Positions 50,565-58,107 of a stretch of DNA of 64,000 nt are shown here, piece after piece. The translations under genes were made by a program, and so were the position numbers. Source of the DNA: Corallococcus macrosporus DSM 14697 (GTDB lineage: Bacteria; Myxococcota; Myxococcia; Myxococcales; Myxococcaceae); contig NZ_CP022203.1 in assembly GCF_002305895.1 (NCBI RefSeq), positions 7,970,001 through 8,034,000 on the forward strand, written 5' to 3'. How positions within the stretch are numbered: the stretch's first letter is position 1; every line of letters starts with the position of its first letter. Under the pieces are notes generated by a model. That model did not search any database. It was not told the DNA's origin and saw only the letters and a list, made by a program, of their open reading frames with translations.

Positions 50565-51620
50565 ATGCGACGCGCCATCACCCATGCCGCTCTGACCTTC
50601 AGCCTGCTCACGTCAGCGGCCGGGGTCGCCCAGTCAACGAGCGGTGGCTCGGCTGGCGGGGCAGCGTCTGGCGGAGCCCCGGGCCCCGTCCAGCCGCAGG
50701 AGTACTACGAGCCGGGCAACTTCACGCAGCCACCGCTGCTTGCACCGGGCACCTCGGGGGGAACCCCAATGGGGACGATTGAGACCAACACCGGCGCCGA
50801 GCCCGCCGCCGCGCCTCCCGCTGGCGCGACACGAGGGAGCCTCCTGGAGGCAGGGACCGGCGGCAGCGGTCAGGCCGGAGCGCCCGCGACCGGCGCCGGC
50901 GGCACCGGGAGGCCTGGAATGAACGTTCCGTCCACGGGCACGGCCAGGACGGGGGCGTCGGACGTGAGTGGCACCGGCGGCACCGGGGAGGCTGGAATGA
51001 ACGTTCCGTCCACGGGCACGGCCGGGACGGGGGCGTCGGACGTGAGTGGCACCGGCAGGTCTGGCGTGACGGATACGAACGTGGGCACGGGCGGCGGCAG
51101 TGGAACGACGACCGGGGCGGGAACAGGTCGCACGGCCACCAGCGGCGCATCGGTCGGCTCGATCACCAGCGGCACAGGCTCCGGGGCTTCCGCGGAGGCC
51201 CCGGCGGAGGGCTCCTCGCGTCCCGAGGACCTCCAACAAGAGGTCGCGCGCCTCCGCGACCAGGTCCAGCGGCTCGAAGCAGAGGTCAACACCTTGCGCC
51301 GCGAGGACACGGGCACTGGCGGCTCGGGGACGCAGACAGCGCCGCCTGACGCGGACACGGACTCCACGGTGCTGGCCAGCGTCGTCATGCAAGGCCAGGT
51401 GGCCTCCGTCGGAAAGGACCACGTCGTGGTCCGCGACGCGGAGTCCGGAGACACCTTCAACCTCCTCGTGACCAACACCACGCGCATCAGCGCCAACGGC
51501 AAGCGCGTCCCACCTCAGCAACTCGCCGAGGGCACGCCGGTGCAGGCCGCGTTCAACTACATCGCGGATGGCGACACCTACGCCACGCAGATTCGGACCT
51601 ACCCGAACCGCAGGCGCTGA
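50565..51620 (+). CDS. Secreted Gly/Thr-rich repeat protein with coiled coil and C-terminal beta domain
   Basis: 351 residues, start ATG at 50565 with AAAGGAA upstream. Signal peptide (THAALTFSLLTSAAGVAQS). Residues 25-215 are low-complexity Gly/Thr/Ser/Ala with a 26-residue repeat (GMNVPSTGTARTGASDVSGT ...) present twice. A short coiled coil follows (LQQEVARLRDQVQRLEAEVN), then a small beta domain (VVMQGQVASVGKDHVVVRDA, FNLLVTNTTRISANGKRV) resembling DUF5666-like OB folds. Probably a cell-surface or matrix protein. No enzyme motif. Confidence 0.72.
   Translation: MRRAITHAALTFSLLTSAAGVAQSTSGGSAGGAASGGAPGPVQPQEYYEPGNFTQPPLLAPGTSGGTPMGTIETNTGAEPAAAPPAGATRGSLLEAGTGGSGQAGAPATGAGGTGRPGMNVPSTGTARTGASDVSGTGGTGEAGMNVPSTGTAGTGASDVSGTGRSGVTDTNVGTGGGSGTTTGAGTGRTATSGASVGSITSGTGSGASAEAPAEGSSRPEDLQQEVARLRDQVQRLEAEVNTLRREDTGTGGSGTQTAPPDADTDSTVLASVVMQGQVASVGKDHVVVRDAESGDTFNLLVTNTTRISANGKRVPPQQLAEGTPVQAAFNYIADGDTYATQIRTYPNRRR
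50916..51071 (+). repeat. Two direct 78-bp repeats inside the Gly/Thr-rich gene
   Basis: Units 50916-50993 and 50994-51071 are near-identical over most of their length and keep the frame (26 codons). A partial further copy precedes them. Confidence 0.75.
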
Positions 51621-51654
51621 GTCCCCGCATCCACCGTCCAGGAGCCGGGGTCAG
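51617..51654. terminator. Hairpin carrying both convergent stop codons
   Basis: Arms CTGA-GT-CCCCG and CGGGG-TCAG (9 pairs, 2-base bulge). The plus-strand TGA (51618-51620) and the minus-strand TGA (51653-51651) lie in opposite arms. Confidence 0.55.
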
Positions 51655-51956
51655 CTCCCTTGCCGCTCCTGGACGAAGCGCTCGATGCGGGCAACGGCCA
51701 ACGCCATCTTCTGCCGAGCCGAGCTGTTCGCCGAATGCACCTGGACCCGTGGCGGCACGAAGCCACGGGTCGCCACGGCCTCCTCCAGCCACAGCAGGAC
51801 GTCATACCCGGTGCCATGCGCGTCGTCGCCCAGGTCATGGTCCAGGCTCAGCTCCGTCACCTGCCCCGCCTCGAGCAGCGCGATGGCCTCTTCGGGCCAC
51901 CACACCCGGACCCAACCCTCGGGCGTGGCGCGTTCGTCGTCCAGATAGACCTTCAT
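51651..51956 (-). CDS. Stand-alone cyclic-phosphate-processing receiver-like (cpREC) protein
   Basis: 101 residues from the ATG at 51956, forming one receiver-like domain. Motifs: VYLDDERATPEGWVRV at the start, EEAIALLEAGQVTELSLDHD, LGDDAHGTGYDVLLWLEEAV, then VQVHSANSSARQKM. The LDDER and SLDHDLGDD motifs set this family apart from phospho-accepting receivers. It is predicted to act on cyclic or nucleotide phosphates, including in RNA- or NAD-linked conflict systems. The activity is unproven. Next gene upstream is TipAS-domain protein, 88 bp away. Confidence 0.8.
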   Translation of the reverse strand: MKVYLDDERATPEGWVRVWWPEEAIALLEAGQVTELSLDHDLGDDAHGTGYDVLLWLEEAVATRGFVPPRVQVHSANSSARQKMALAVARIERFVQERQGS

Positions 51957-52044
51957 CGCATCCGCGCCTCCACCGCGGCGCCCCAGGGACGAGCCTGGGG
52001 CGCCGCGACTGAAATCCACCGGAACGACGCGGCTCGCGCAACAG

Positions 52045-52392
52045 CTACGCCGGCCCCTCGAGGCAAGCCATCGCCCGGCCGATGTACTCAAAGAGCTTCG
52101 GGTCCAGCCCGTGCCGCGCCGCGACCTCGGGCTCCTGCTGGTGGGTCGCGTTCAGCGCCCGCTCGATACCCGGGTCACCGCCCGTGAAGGCCGTCAAGAG
52201 CTCACGCCAGCGCACGGCCAGCGCACGCACCGGCTCGCTCGTGGGGTCCGTGCCCTTGTCCATCTCCGCGCGGACCCGAGCGATGAGCTGGGGCCATTCG
52301 GCCTCGACCGCGCGAAGGGCCTCCTCGCCCAGGGCCTCGCGACGAGCCTTCAACTGCTGGAGCTGCTCCGGCGTGTAGTGCTTCTCGGACAT
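52045..52392 (-). CDS. Stand-alone TipAS-type antibiotic-recognition domain
   Basis: 115 residues from the ATG at 52392 (GAGGTG upstream). It covers the all-helical TipAS fold without the MerR DNA-binding part: YTPEQLQQLKARREALGEEA, WPQLIARVRAEMDKGTDP, VRALAVRWRELLTAFTGGDP, HGLDPKLFEYIGRAMA. In TipA this domain traps thiopeptide antibiotics. A stand-alone version could sequester a drug or small molecule. No efflux or modifying enzyme lies next to it. Confidence 0.85.
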   Translation of the reverse strand: MSEKHYTPEQLQQLKARREALGEEALRAVEAEWPQLIARVRAEMDKGTDPTSEPVRALAVRWRELLTAFTGGDPGIERALNATHQQEPEVAARHGLDPKLFEYIGRAMACLEGPA

Positions 52393-52492
52393 GCTTCGCA
52401 CCTCATCTCGCCACGGCATTGTGGCGTGACGAGCTGGGTACCGCCTCACGCGACGTGAGGCGCAAGAGGCATGTCGCGCGCGAAGCCGCGCC

Positions 52493-52720
52493 TCAGCGCT
52501 CCCCGTCGGACGCGCCGTCCGCAAGCTTCCGCAGCTTCGCGGCGAACGGACTCTCCTCACCGGCGCGGAGCGAGCCGCCCGCCATCCGCTGCCGCCGCGC
52601 CATCGCGAGCCCACCCTCCGCGGGCCCCTCCAGCGCCTCCTTCTCGAAGCGGTCCTGCCCACCCAGCGCGCGGCCCACGGGGCGGGAGGCGATGACACGG
52701 CGGTTCGTATCCACGGTCAT
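52493..52720 (-). CDS. Small hypothetical protein
   Basis: 75 residues from the ATG at 52720. Sequence is charged and probably disordered in part (TVDTNRRVIASRPVGRALGG, then EALEGPAEGGLAMARRQRM, then SPFAAKLRKLADGASDGE). I recognise no family. Its frame has the usual GC-rich third positions of real genes here, and it fits between the acyltransferase-like gene (29 bp upstream) and the TipAS gene on the same strand. Confidence 0.55.
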   Translation of the reverse strand: MTVDTNRRVIASRPVGRALGGQDRFEKEALEGPAEGGLAMARRQRMAGGSLRAGEESPFAAKLRKLADGASDGER

Positions 52721-52748
52721 GACGGCCCTTTCGAAGCAGCGGCCGATG

Positions 52749-53639
52749 TTATCCCACCGGCGCCCCGCTCGCAGCCCCCGGCCCGCCCGACGAAGCCGCG
52801 CCCCACACGCGCTCCGGGTCCTCCAAGGCCGCGCCGATGTCACGCAGGACGCGCGCGACGTCCTCCACGCCGATGAGCCGGGCATCCCACGTACAGGTGA
52901 GCGTCATCACCTGTCCGGGCACCAGCTCGCCCGCCTCCAGCACCGGCTCGGTCCGCACCGCGCCCGGGGCCAGCAGCAAGGGCACCCGCGTGTACGGCAC
53001 CAGGGCCACGTAGCCACGCTCCAGCCCCAGCGAGCCCAGGCTCGTCACCGCCACGGAGCCGAACGGATCCCACGGCATCCCTACCCAGCGCAGGTCCACG
53101 TTCAACGTGAACCAGACGAAGGACAGCAGCCGCAGCGCCAGCCCCATGAGGAAGCCGGGGATGCGAGACGAGCGCCGCTTGCCCCGCTCGATGACGGCGT
53201 CCCGGCGCGCACGGACCGCGTCGATGCGCGAGGCCATCCGCTCCGCGAACGCCCCCAGCGGCAGCGTGTCCGCGCGATGCACGGTGGCTGTCGTCAGGTC
53301 CGCGCGGCCCGTCGCGCCCGGCTGCACCACCAGCACGCAGACGCCCACGTCCTTGCGCCGCCAGGGCCGGTTCCACCGCATCAGGACATTCGCCTCCGGG
53401 TGGCGCCGCAGCGCGTCCGCGGCCGCCTTGGCCACCAGGTGCGTCACCGTGAGGCGCTGCCCCGTCCGGACGCGGAAGGCGTCGAGAAAGGCCATGGCCC
53501 GCTCCATGCGCAGCTCGACGGCCGCGTAGGCGCTGGGGTCTCCCGGCGAGCGCCACGTCCCCAGGGCGAGCTTGCGGAAGGCACCGGCAGGTGGTGCGGG
53601 CTGAAGGTCGAGGTGCACGGGCAGCATCCGGCTTCGCAT
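52749..53639 (-). CDS. 2-oxoacid dehydrogenase acyltransferase (E2)-like protein, catalytic motif missing
   Basis: 296 residues from the ATG at 53639. The catalytic-domain fold of E2/CAT is visible: VELRMERAMAFLDAFRVRTG, LTVTHLVAKAAADALRRHPE with RWNRPWRRKDVGVCVLVVQP, and SVAVTSLGSLGLERGYVALV. No lipoyl or subunit-binding domain precedes it. The active-site motif, normally D-H-R-x-x-D-G, reads W-D-A-R-L-I-G-V near residue 252: His and Asp are both gone. So it probably does not transfer acyl groups by the classical mechanism. Stand-alone relatives of this type are of unknown function. Confidence 0.75.
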   Translation of the reverse strand: MRSRMLPVHLDLQPAPPAGAFRKLALGTWRSPGDPSAYAAVELRMERAMAFLDAFRVRTGQRLTVTHLVAKAAADALRRHPEANVLMRWNRPWRRKDVGVCVLVVQPGATGRADLTTATVHRADTLPLGAFAERMASRIDAVRARRDAVIERGKRRSSRIPGFLMGLALRLLSFVWFTLNVDLRWVGMPWDPFGSVAVTSLGSLGLERGYVALVPYTRVPLLLAPGAVRTEPVLEAGELVPGQVMTLTCTWDARLIGVEDVARVLRDIGAALEDPERVWGAASSGGPGAASGAPVG

Positions 53640-53722
53640 GGAGCCCGTCCCCCTGCAACCGGGGCCCTGCGCCTGCCCCGCCGCCCTGTTAGACAGGGGG
53701 CTCCCCCTTTCGAGGCCCCGAC

Positions 53723-54637
53723 ATGACGCCCTTCGCCCTGGCCCTGTCTCTCGCCCTCCATGCCGCGCCGGCCTCCCAAGCGGCGCCCCGGACCATGCCC
53801 AAGACCGCCACTCCCGCCGCCAATGACTTGCAGACGTCCACCCGCGCCTGGCACGAGCAGCGCATCCAGCGGCTCCAGGCGGAGGACGGTTGGCTCACCC
53901 TCGTGGGCCTGTTCTGGCTCAAGGAAGGCGAGCAGACCGCGGGCTCCGCGCCCGAGAACGACCTGGACTTCCCGGAGGGCACGCCCGCGAAGCTGGGCAC
54001 CTTCACGCGGCAGGGCACCACCGCCCGCTTCCAGCCCGCGCCCGGCGTCACCCTCACCCGCGACGGCCAGCCCTTCACGGGCGGCGCGCTTCAGTCGGAC
54101 GCGCAGGGCGCGCCGGACGTGCTCAAGCTCGGCACCGTCAGCTTCCAGCTCATCCTCCGCGGCGACAAGCTGGGGGTCCGCGTGCGGGACTCCAGCGCAC
54201 CAGCGCGCAAGCAGTTCCACGGCATCCCCACGTATCAGGCGAGCCCCGCCTGGCGCGTCGAGGCGCGCTTCGAGCCCGCGCAGACGCCTCGCATGGTGAG
54301 CGTCCCCAACGTGCTGGGGACTCTCGAGGAAATGAAGGCGCCCGGCACGCTCGTCTTCACGATGAATGGCAAGGAGCACCGGCTGACGCCCGTGGAGGAT
54401 GGCGCGGACGGGCTCTTCATCATCTTCGCGGATGAGACGAACCGGGACGCGACCTACGGCGCGGGCCGCTTCCTCTCCGCGGAGAAGCCGAAGGACGGGC
54501 GCGTCGTGCTCGACTTCAACCGCGCCTACAACCCGCCCTGCGCGTTCACGAAGTTCGCCACCTGCCCGCTGCCTCCGCGTCAAAACCGGCTCGCCACGCG
54601 CGTGGAGGCGGGTGAGAAGCGCTACGCGGACCACTGA
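53723..54637 (+). CDS. Secreted DUF1684-family protein
   Basis: 304 residues with a signal peptide (ALALSLALHAAPASQA). The family signatures are clear: WHEQRIQRLQAEDGWLTLVG and LFWLKEGEQTAGSAPENDLD near the N-terminus, RKQFHGIPTYQASPAWRVEA in the middle, GKEHRLTPVED, and the C-terminal VVLDFNRAYNPPCAFTKFAT with CPLPPRQNRL. The conserved C-terminal NPPCAFxxxxTCPLPP may bind a cofactor or metal. Biochemical function is not established. A tandem-repeat array follows. Confidence 0.88.
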   Translation: MTPFALALSLALHAAPASQAAPRTMPKTATPAANDLQTSTRAWHEQRIQRLQAEDGWLTLVGLFWLKEGEQTAGSAPENDLDFPEGTPAKLGTFTRQGTTARFQPAPGVTLTRDGQPFTGGALQSDAQGAPDVLKLGTVSFQLILRGDKLGVRVRDSSAPARKQFHGIPTYQASPAWRVEARFEPAQTPRMVSVPNVLGTLEEMKAPGTLVFTMNGKEHRLTPVEDGADGLFIIFADETNRDATYGAGRFLSAEKPKDGRVVLDFNRAYNPPCAFTKFATCPLPPRQNRLATRVEAGEKRYADH

Positions 54638-54678
54638 CGCCTGCAGCCACGTGCCGCCGCCCGGGCCTGGCGCCAGGA

Positions 54679-55052
54679 GCGGGCGAGCGGTCCGCCCCGC
54701 GGAGCATCCGTCCCGAGACGCTCCATGCCCGCGAGGCTGGAGCGGGCGAGCGCTCCGCCCCGCGGAGCATCCGTCCCGAGACGCTCCATGTCCGCGAGGC
54801 TGGAGCGGGCGAGCGGTCCGCCCCGCGGAGCATCCGTCCCGAGACGTTCCATGTCCGCGAGGCTGGAGCGGGCGAGCGGTCCGCCCCGCGGAGCATCCGT
54901 CCCGAGACGCTCCATGTCCGCGAGGCTGGAGCGGGCGAGCGCTCCGCCGACCGCACGTCCGTCCCCGGACGCGCCCTCTCCGCGAGGCTGGCGCGGGCGA
55001 GCGCCCCCCACGGCGCGTCCGTCCCTGGACGCTCCGTGCCCATGAGGCTGGC
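54679..55052. repeat. 63-bp tandem repeat array (6 units) in a 447-bp gene-free gap
   Basis: Units start at 54679, 54742, 54805, 54868, 54931 and 54993. The first four are 63 bp and differ at only three or four positions; the fifth (62 bp) and sixth (60 bp) are diverged. Each begins GCGGGCGAGCGGTCCGCCCC and ends in TCCGCGAGGCTGGA. Within and across units GCTCC...GGAGC arms can form hairpins. All six frames stay largely open because 63 is divisible by three, but none has a start, signal or composition of a gene. This is the only gap over 300 bp in the window; the remaining bases (54638-54678, 55053-55084) show nothing else. Confidence 0.9.
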
Positions 55053-55084
55053 GCATCCGCGCGCGCGCGGACATTAATCCGTCC

Positions 55085-56248
55085 ATGCGCACCTCTCTCC
55101 CGCTGCTCTCGGCCCTCGTGGTGCTCACCGTCTCCGCCTCCGCCTGCCGCAGGAGCCAGGCGCAAGGCACCGCCTCCCCCAAGGACTGCATCCTCGTGGA
55201 GGACGGCTGGGGCGCCGACGGCGCCGTACCCTTCGACGTCGAGGTGGTGGCGCGCGGACTGGAGACGCCGTGGGGCATCGCGTGGCTGCCCGGCGGTGAC
55301 GCGCTCGTCACCGAGCGCCCGGGCCGCATCCGCCTGCTCAAGGCGGGCGCCCTCCAGCCCCAGCCCGTGGCGACGGTGCCGGTGGCGGACGCCGCGGAGG
55401 GAGGCCTGCTCGGCATCGCGGCCCACCCGGACTTCGCGCAGAACCGCCAGTTCTACATCTACGTCACCACCGACGCGGGCGGCACCGAGGAGAACCGCAT
55501 CGAGCGGTGGACGCTGTCGGATGACCACACCTCCGCGGCGCGCGACCGCGTCATCTTCGGCGGCATCGCCTCCGCCACGTACCATGACGGCGGGCGCCTG
55601 CGCTTCGGCGCGGACGGCATGTTGTACGCGGGCACCGGCGACGCGAGAGACCCGGACCGCTCGCAGAACGCGAACGACCCGGCCGGCAAGCTGCTGCGCC
55701 TCACGCCGGACGGCGCGGTGCCGCAGGACAACCCCATCCCCGGCTCGCCCGCGTTCCTCACGGGCATCCGCAACCTCCAGGCCTTCGACTGGCGGGACGC
55801 CTCCACGCTGTACGTGGTGGACCACGGCCCCAGCGGGGAGACGCTGCGCCGGGGCCATGACGAGGTGAGCGTCGCCCGGCGCGGGGACAACCTGGGCTGG
55901 CCCGGCATCTACTCGTGCGAGACGCGCCAGGGGCAAATCACCCCGTCCATCACCTACGAGGACGCCCTGCCACCGGGCGGCGCAGCCATCTACACCGGCA
56001 CGGCCATCCCCGAATGGAAGGGCTCGCTGCTCATCGGCACGCTGGGCTCGCGCCACCTCCAGCGCGTGGAGTTCGCGCCCGACTCGAACCGCGTGGCGAA
56101 GCATGAAGTGTATCTGCGCGACACGCACGGCCGGCTGCGCGAGGTCATCATGGGGCCGGACGGCCACCTCTACGTCACCACCAGCAACTGCGACGGGCGC
56201 GGCGACTGCGGGCCGGACAAGGACCTCATCCTCCGCCTGAAGCGCTGA
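55085..56248 (+). CDS. PQQ-dependent sugar dehydrogenase lipoprotein
   Basis: 387 residues; lipobox VSASAC anchors Cys21. Six-bladed propeller of the soluble glucose/aldose dehydrogenase family: GLETPWGIAWLPGGDALVTE, GGLLGIAAHPDFAQNRQFYI, catalytic His in TYHDGGRLRFGADGMLYAGT near residue 167, NLQAFDWRDASTLYVVDHGP, and GDNLGWPGIYSCE. It oxidises aldoses at the periplasmic face using PQQ and calcium. Cys pairs near the C-terminus (NCDGRGDCGPD) probably form a disulfide. No PQQ-synthesis genes are nearby. Confidence 0.9.
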   Translation: MRTSLPLLSALVVLTVSASACRRSQAQGTASPKDCILVEDGWGADGAVPFDVEVVARGLETPWGIAWLPGGDALVTERPGRIRLLKAGALQPQPVATVPVADAAEGGLLGIAAHPDFAQNRQFYIYVTTDAGGTEENRIERWTLSDDHTSAARDRVIFGGIASATYHDGGRLRFGADGMLYAGTGDARDPDRSQNANDPAGKLLRLTPDGAVPQDNPIPGSPAFLTGIRNLQAFDWRDASTLYVVDHGPSGETLRRGHDEVSVARRGDNLGWPGIYSCETRQGQITPSITYEDALPPGGAAIYTGTAIPEWKGSLLIGTLGSRHLQRVEFAPDSNRVAKHEVYLRDTHGRLREVIMGPDGHLYVTTSNCDGRGDCGPDKDLILRLKR

Positions 56249-56259
56249 GCCCGGCCCCA

Positions 56260-56282
56260 GCGCTCCAGCGCAGCTGGAGCGC
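56260..56282. terminator. Bidirectional hairpin between sugar dehydrogenase and SDR genes
   Basis: Perfect 10-bp arms GCGCTCCAGC / GCTGGAGCGC with loop GCA, between convergent stops at 56248 and 56293. No U-run. Confidence 0.6.
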
Positions 56283-56292
56283 GCGCCAGGCG

Positions 56293-57063
56293 TCAGAGCA
56301 TCATCCCGCCCGAGGCCTCGATGCGCTGGCCCGTCACCCACGCGCCCTCCGGGGACAACAGCATGGCGACGGCGTCACCGATGTCGTCCGCCTCGCCCAC
56401 GCGGCCGAACGCAATCTGGGCGGCCAGCATCTTGTTCAGCGCCGCGTTGTCGCGCACGACGCCGCCCCCGAAGTCCGTCGCCGTCGCTCCGGGCGCGAGC
56501 ACGTTGACGGAGATGCGCCGGGGCCCCAGCTCCTTCGCCAGGTACCGGGTGAGCGCCTCCACGCCCGCCTTCATCGTCGCGTAGGTGGCGTAGCCGGGGA
56601 AGGTGAAGCGCGCGAGCCCGCTGGAGACGTTCAGGATGCGCCCGCCATCCGCCAGCACCGGCAGCAGCCGCTGGGTGAGGAAGAAGGTCCCCTTGAGGTG
56701 GACGTTCATCAACGCGTCGAACTGGGCCTCGGTCGTCTCCGCGAAGCTGGCGTGGATGCCCATGCCCGCGTTGTTCACCAGGAAGTCCAGGCGCTCGCGC
56801 CCGAAGTGACGGCCCAGCTCCGCGCGCACCGCCTCCACGAAGGCGCCGAAGCCGCGCGTGTCTCCCACGTCGAGCGGGAGCGCCACCGCCTTGCCGCCCG
56901 CCGCTTCAATCTGCTTCACGACGTCGGCCGCTTCATCCGCGCCGGTGCGGTACGTCAGGATGACGCCGGTGCCCCGGGCCGCCAGCTTGAGCGCCATGTT
57001 CTTCCCCAGTCCACGGCTTCCCCCCGTGATGAGCGCCACGGGCATGTTCTTCGAGGTGGGCAT
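56293..57063 (-). CDS. SDR-family NAD(P)-dependent oxidoreductase
   Basis: 256 residues from the ATG at 57063 (AAAGGA at six bases; an ATG two codons earlier overlaps the ribosome site). Cofactor loop TGGSRGLG at 14-21, NNAG near residue 90, Ser in LNVSSGLARF, catalytic YATMK near 160-164, and PGATATDFGG after it. Arg in the loop (GGSRG) favours NADP(H). It ends with the typical VTGQRIEASGGMML. Divergent from a LysR gene, with an operator-like palindrome between, so the LysR protein probably controls it. The substrate is unknown. Confidence 0.92.
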   Translation of the reverse strand: MPTSKNMPVALITGGSRGLGKNMALKLAARGTGVILTYRTGADEAADVVKQIEAAGGKAVALPLDVGDTRGFGAFVEAVRAELGRHFGRERLDFLVNNAGMGIHASFAETTEAQFDALMNVHLKGTFFLTQRLLPVLADGGRILNVSSGLARFTFPGYATYATMKAGVEALTRYLAKELGPRRISVNVLAPGATATDFGGGVVRDNAALNKMLAAQIAFGRVGEADDIGDAVAMLLSPEGAWVTGQRIEASGGMML

Positions 57064-57157
57064 GTCCATTCCTTTCAGGTGGCGCGGCGATGCGCCGCAC
57101 CTGTCCATGAATAGTGAGCCGTGCCCTGGTTGAGAAAGAGGCCGCGGTCCGACACAC

Positions 57158-57176
57158 TGTTTCGATTGGAGAAACA
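57158..57176. promoter_or_regulatory. LysR-type operator between the SDR and LysR genes
   Basis: TGTTTCGATTGGAGAAACA has 6-bp perfect arms (TGTTTC / GAAACA) and contains T-N11-A, the LysR box form. It overlaps the GGAG ribosome site and touches the ATG at 57177, which suits autorepression. Confidence 0.6.
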
Positions 57177-58091
57177 ATGAGCCTGGACCTCGACTCGCTG
57201 AAGATATTCGTGAAGGTGGCCGAGCTGGGCCACTTCACCCGCGCGGGCGAGCAGCTCGGCATGCCCAAGGCGCGGGTGTCCTTGCGGCTGAAGGCGCTGG
57301 AGGCGGAGCTGGGCTGCCAGCTCATCCAGCGCTCGACGCGCGTCGTGCGGCTCACCCCGGAGGGAGAGGAGCTGCTCCCCCGGGCCCGGCGGCTGCTGCA
57401 GGAGGCGGACGAGCTGAGCGCGCTGTTCCAGGCGGCCCGTGGCCTGCGGGGGCGCGTGCGCGTCGACCTGCCCGTCAACATCGCGCGCGAGCTCATCCTC
57501 CCACGCCTGCCGGAGCTGCTCGCGCGGCATCCCCACCTGGAGGTCCTCATCAACACGACGGACCGGCGCACCGAGCCCTTTCGCGAGGGCTTCGACTGCG
57601 TGCTGCGCGTGGGCTCGCAGGGGGCCCCGGGGCTCGTGGGGCGCAAGCTCGGCGTCCTGCGGATGATGAACTACGCCAGCCCCGCGTACCTGCGGAAGTA
57701 CGGCATGCCGCGCACGCTGGAGGATTTGAACCGGCACTTCGTCGTCCACTACTCGCCGGGGCTCGGCGCCGAGCCGCCCTCCTTCGAGTACCCCCACGAA
57801 GGCGGCTACCGCGAGTGGCCCATGCGCAACAGGGTGACGGTCAGCAGCGTCGACGCCTACGTCGCGGCCTGCCGGGCGGGGCTCGGCATCATCCAGATTC
57901 CCAGGCGCAAGTCGCGCCCCGGCGTGGGTGAAGGCGAGCTCGTCGAGGTGCTGCCGGAGCTCACCTGCATGCCCATGCCCGTCTCACTGCTGCACACCTA
58001 CGGCCGGAGCGTGCCCCGCCGGGTGCGCGTGGTGATGAGCTGGCTCGCCGAGCAGCTCACGGACTCCTTCGAGCCGCACCCGGAGGGCTGA
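57177..58091 (+). CDS. LysR-family transcriptional regulator
   Basis: 304 residues from the ATG at 57177. HTH: LDSLKIFVKVAELGHFTRAG, EQLGMPKARVSLRLKALEAE, GCQLIQRSTRVVRLTPEGEE. The effector domain starts near residue 90 (GRVRVDLPVNIARELILPRL) and has the CrgA/LrhA-type pattern (DCVLRVGSQGAPGLVGRKLG, RVTVSSVDAYVAACRAGLGI). It probably regulates the divergent SDR gene and itself. The stop codon lies in the loop of a perfect hairpin. Confidence 0.92.
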   Translation: MSLDLDSLKIFVKVAELGHFTRAGEQLGMPKARVSLRLKALEAELGCQLIQRSTRVVRLTPEGEELLPRARRLLQEADELSALFQAARGLRGRVRVDLPVNIARELILPRLPELLARHPHLEVLINTTDRRTEPFREGFDCVLRVGSQGAPGLVGRKLGVLRMMNYASPAYLRKYGMPRTLEDLNRHFVVHYSPGLGAEPPSFEYPHEGGYREWPMRNRVTVSSVDAYVAACRAGLGIIQIPRRKSRPGVGEGELVEVLPELTCMPMPVSLLHTYGRSVPRRVRVVMSWLAEQLTDSFEPHPEG

Positions 58092-58101
58092 CGCCCTCCG
58101 G
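58080..58101. terminator. Perfect hairpin with the LysR stop codon in its loop
   Basis: CCGGAGGGC / GCCCTCCGG, 9 perfect pairs; the loop is TGAC, whose TGA is the stop at 58089-58091. It also serves the convergent TPR gene (stop at 58108). Confidence 0.65.
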
Positions 58102-58107
58102 CGAGCC

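Noticed and set aside
54679-55052. CRISPR array
   Set aside because: Units are contiguous with no unique spacers, and no cas genes are present.
54399-55868. 489-codon plus-strand open frame through the 63-bp repeats
   Set aside because: Frame stays open only because the repeat length is a multiple of three; it overlaps two well-supported genes in other frames.
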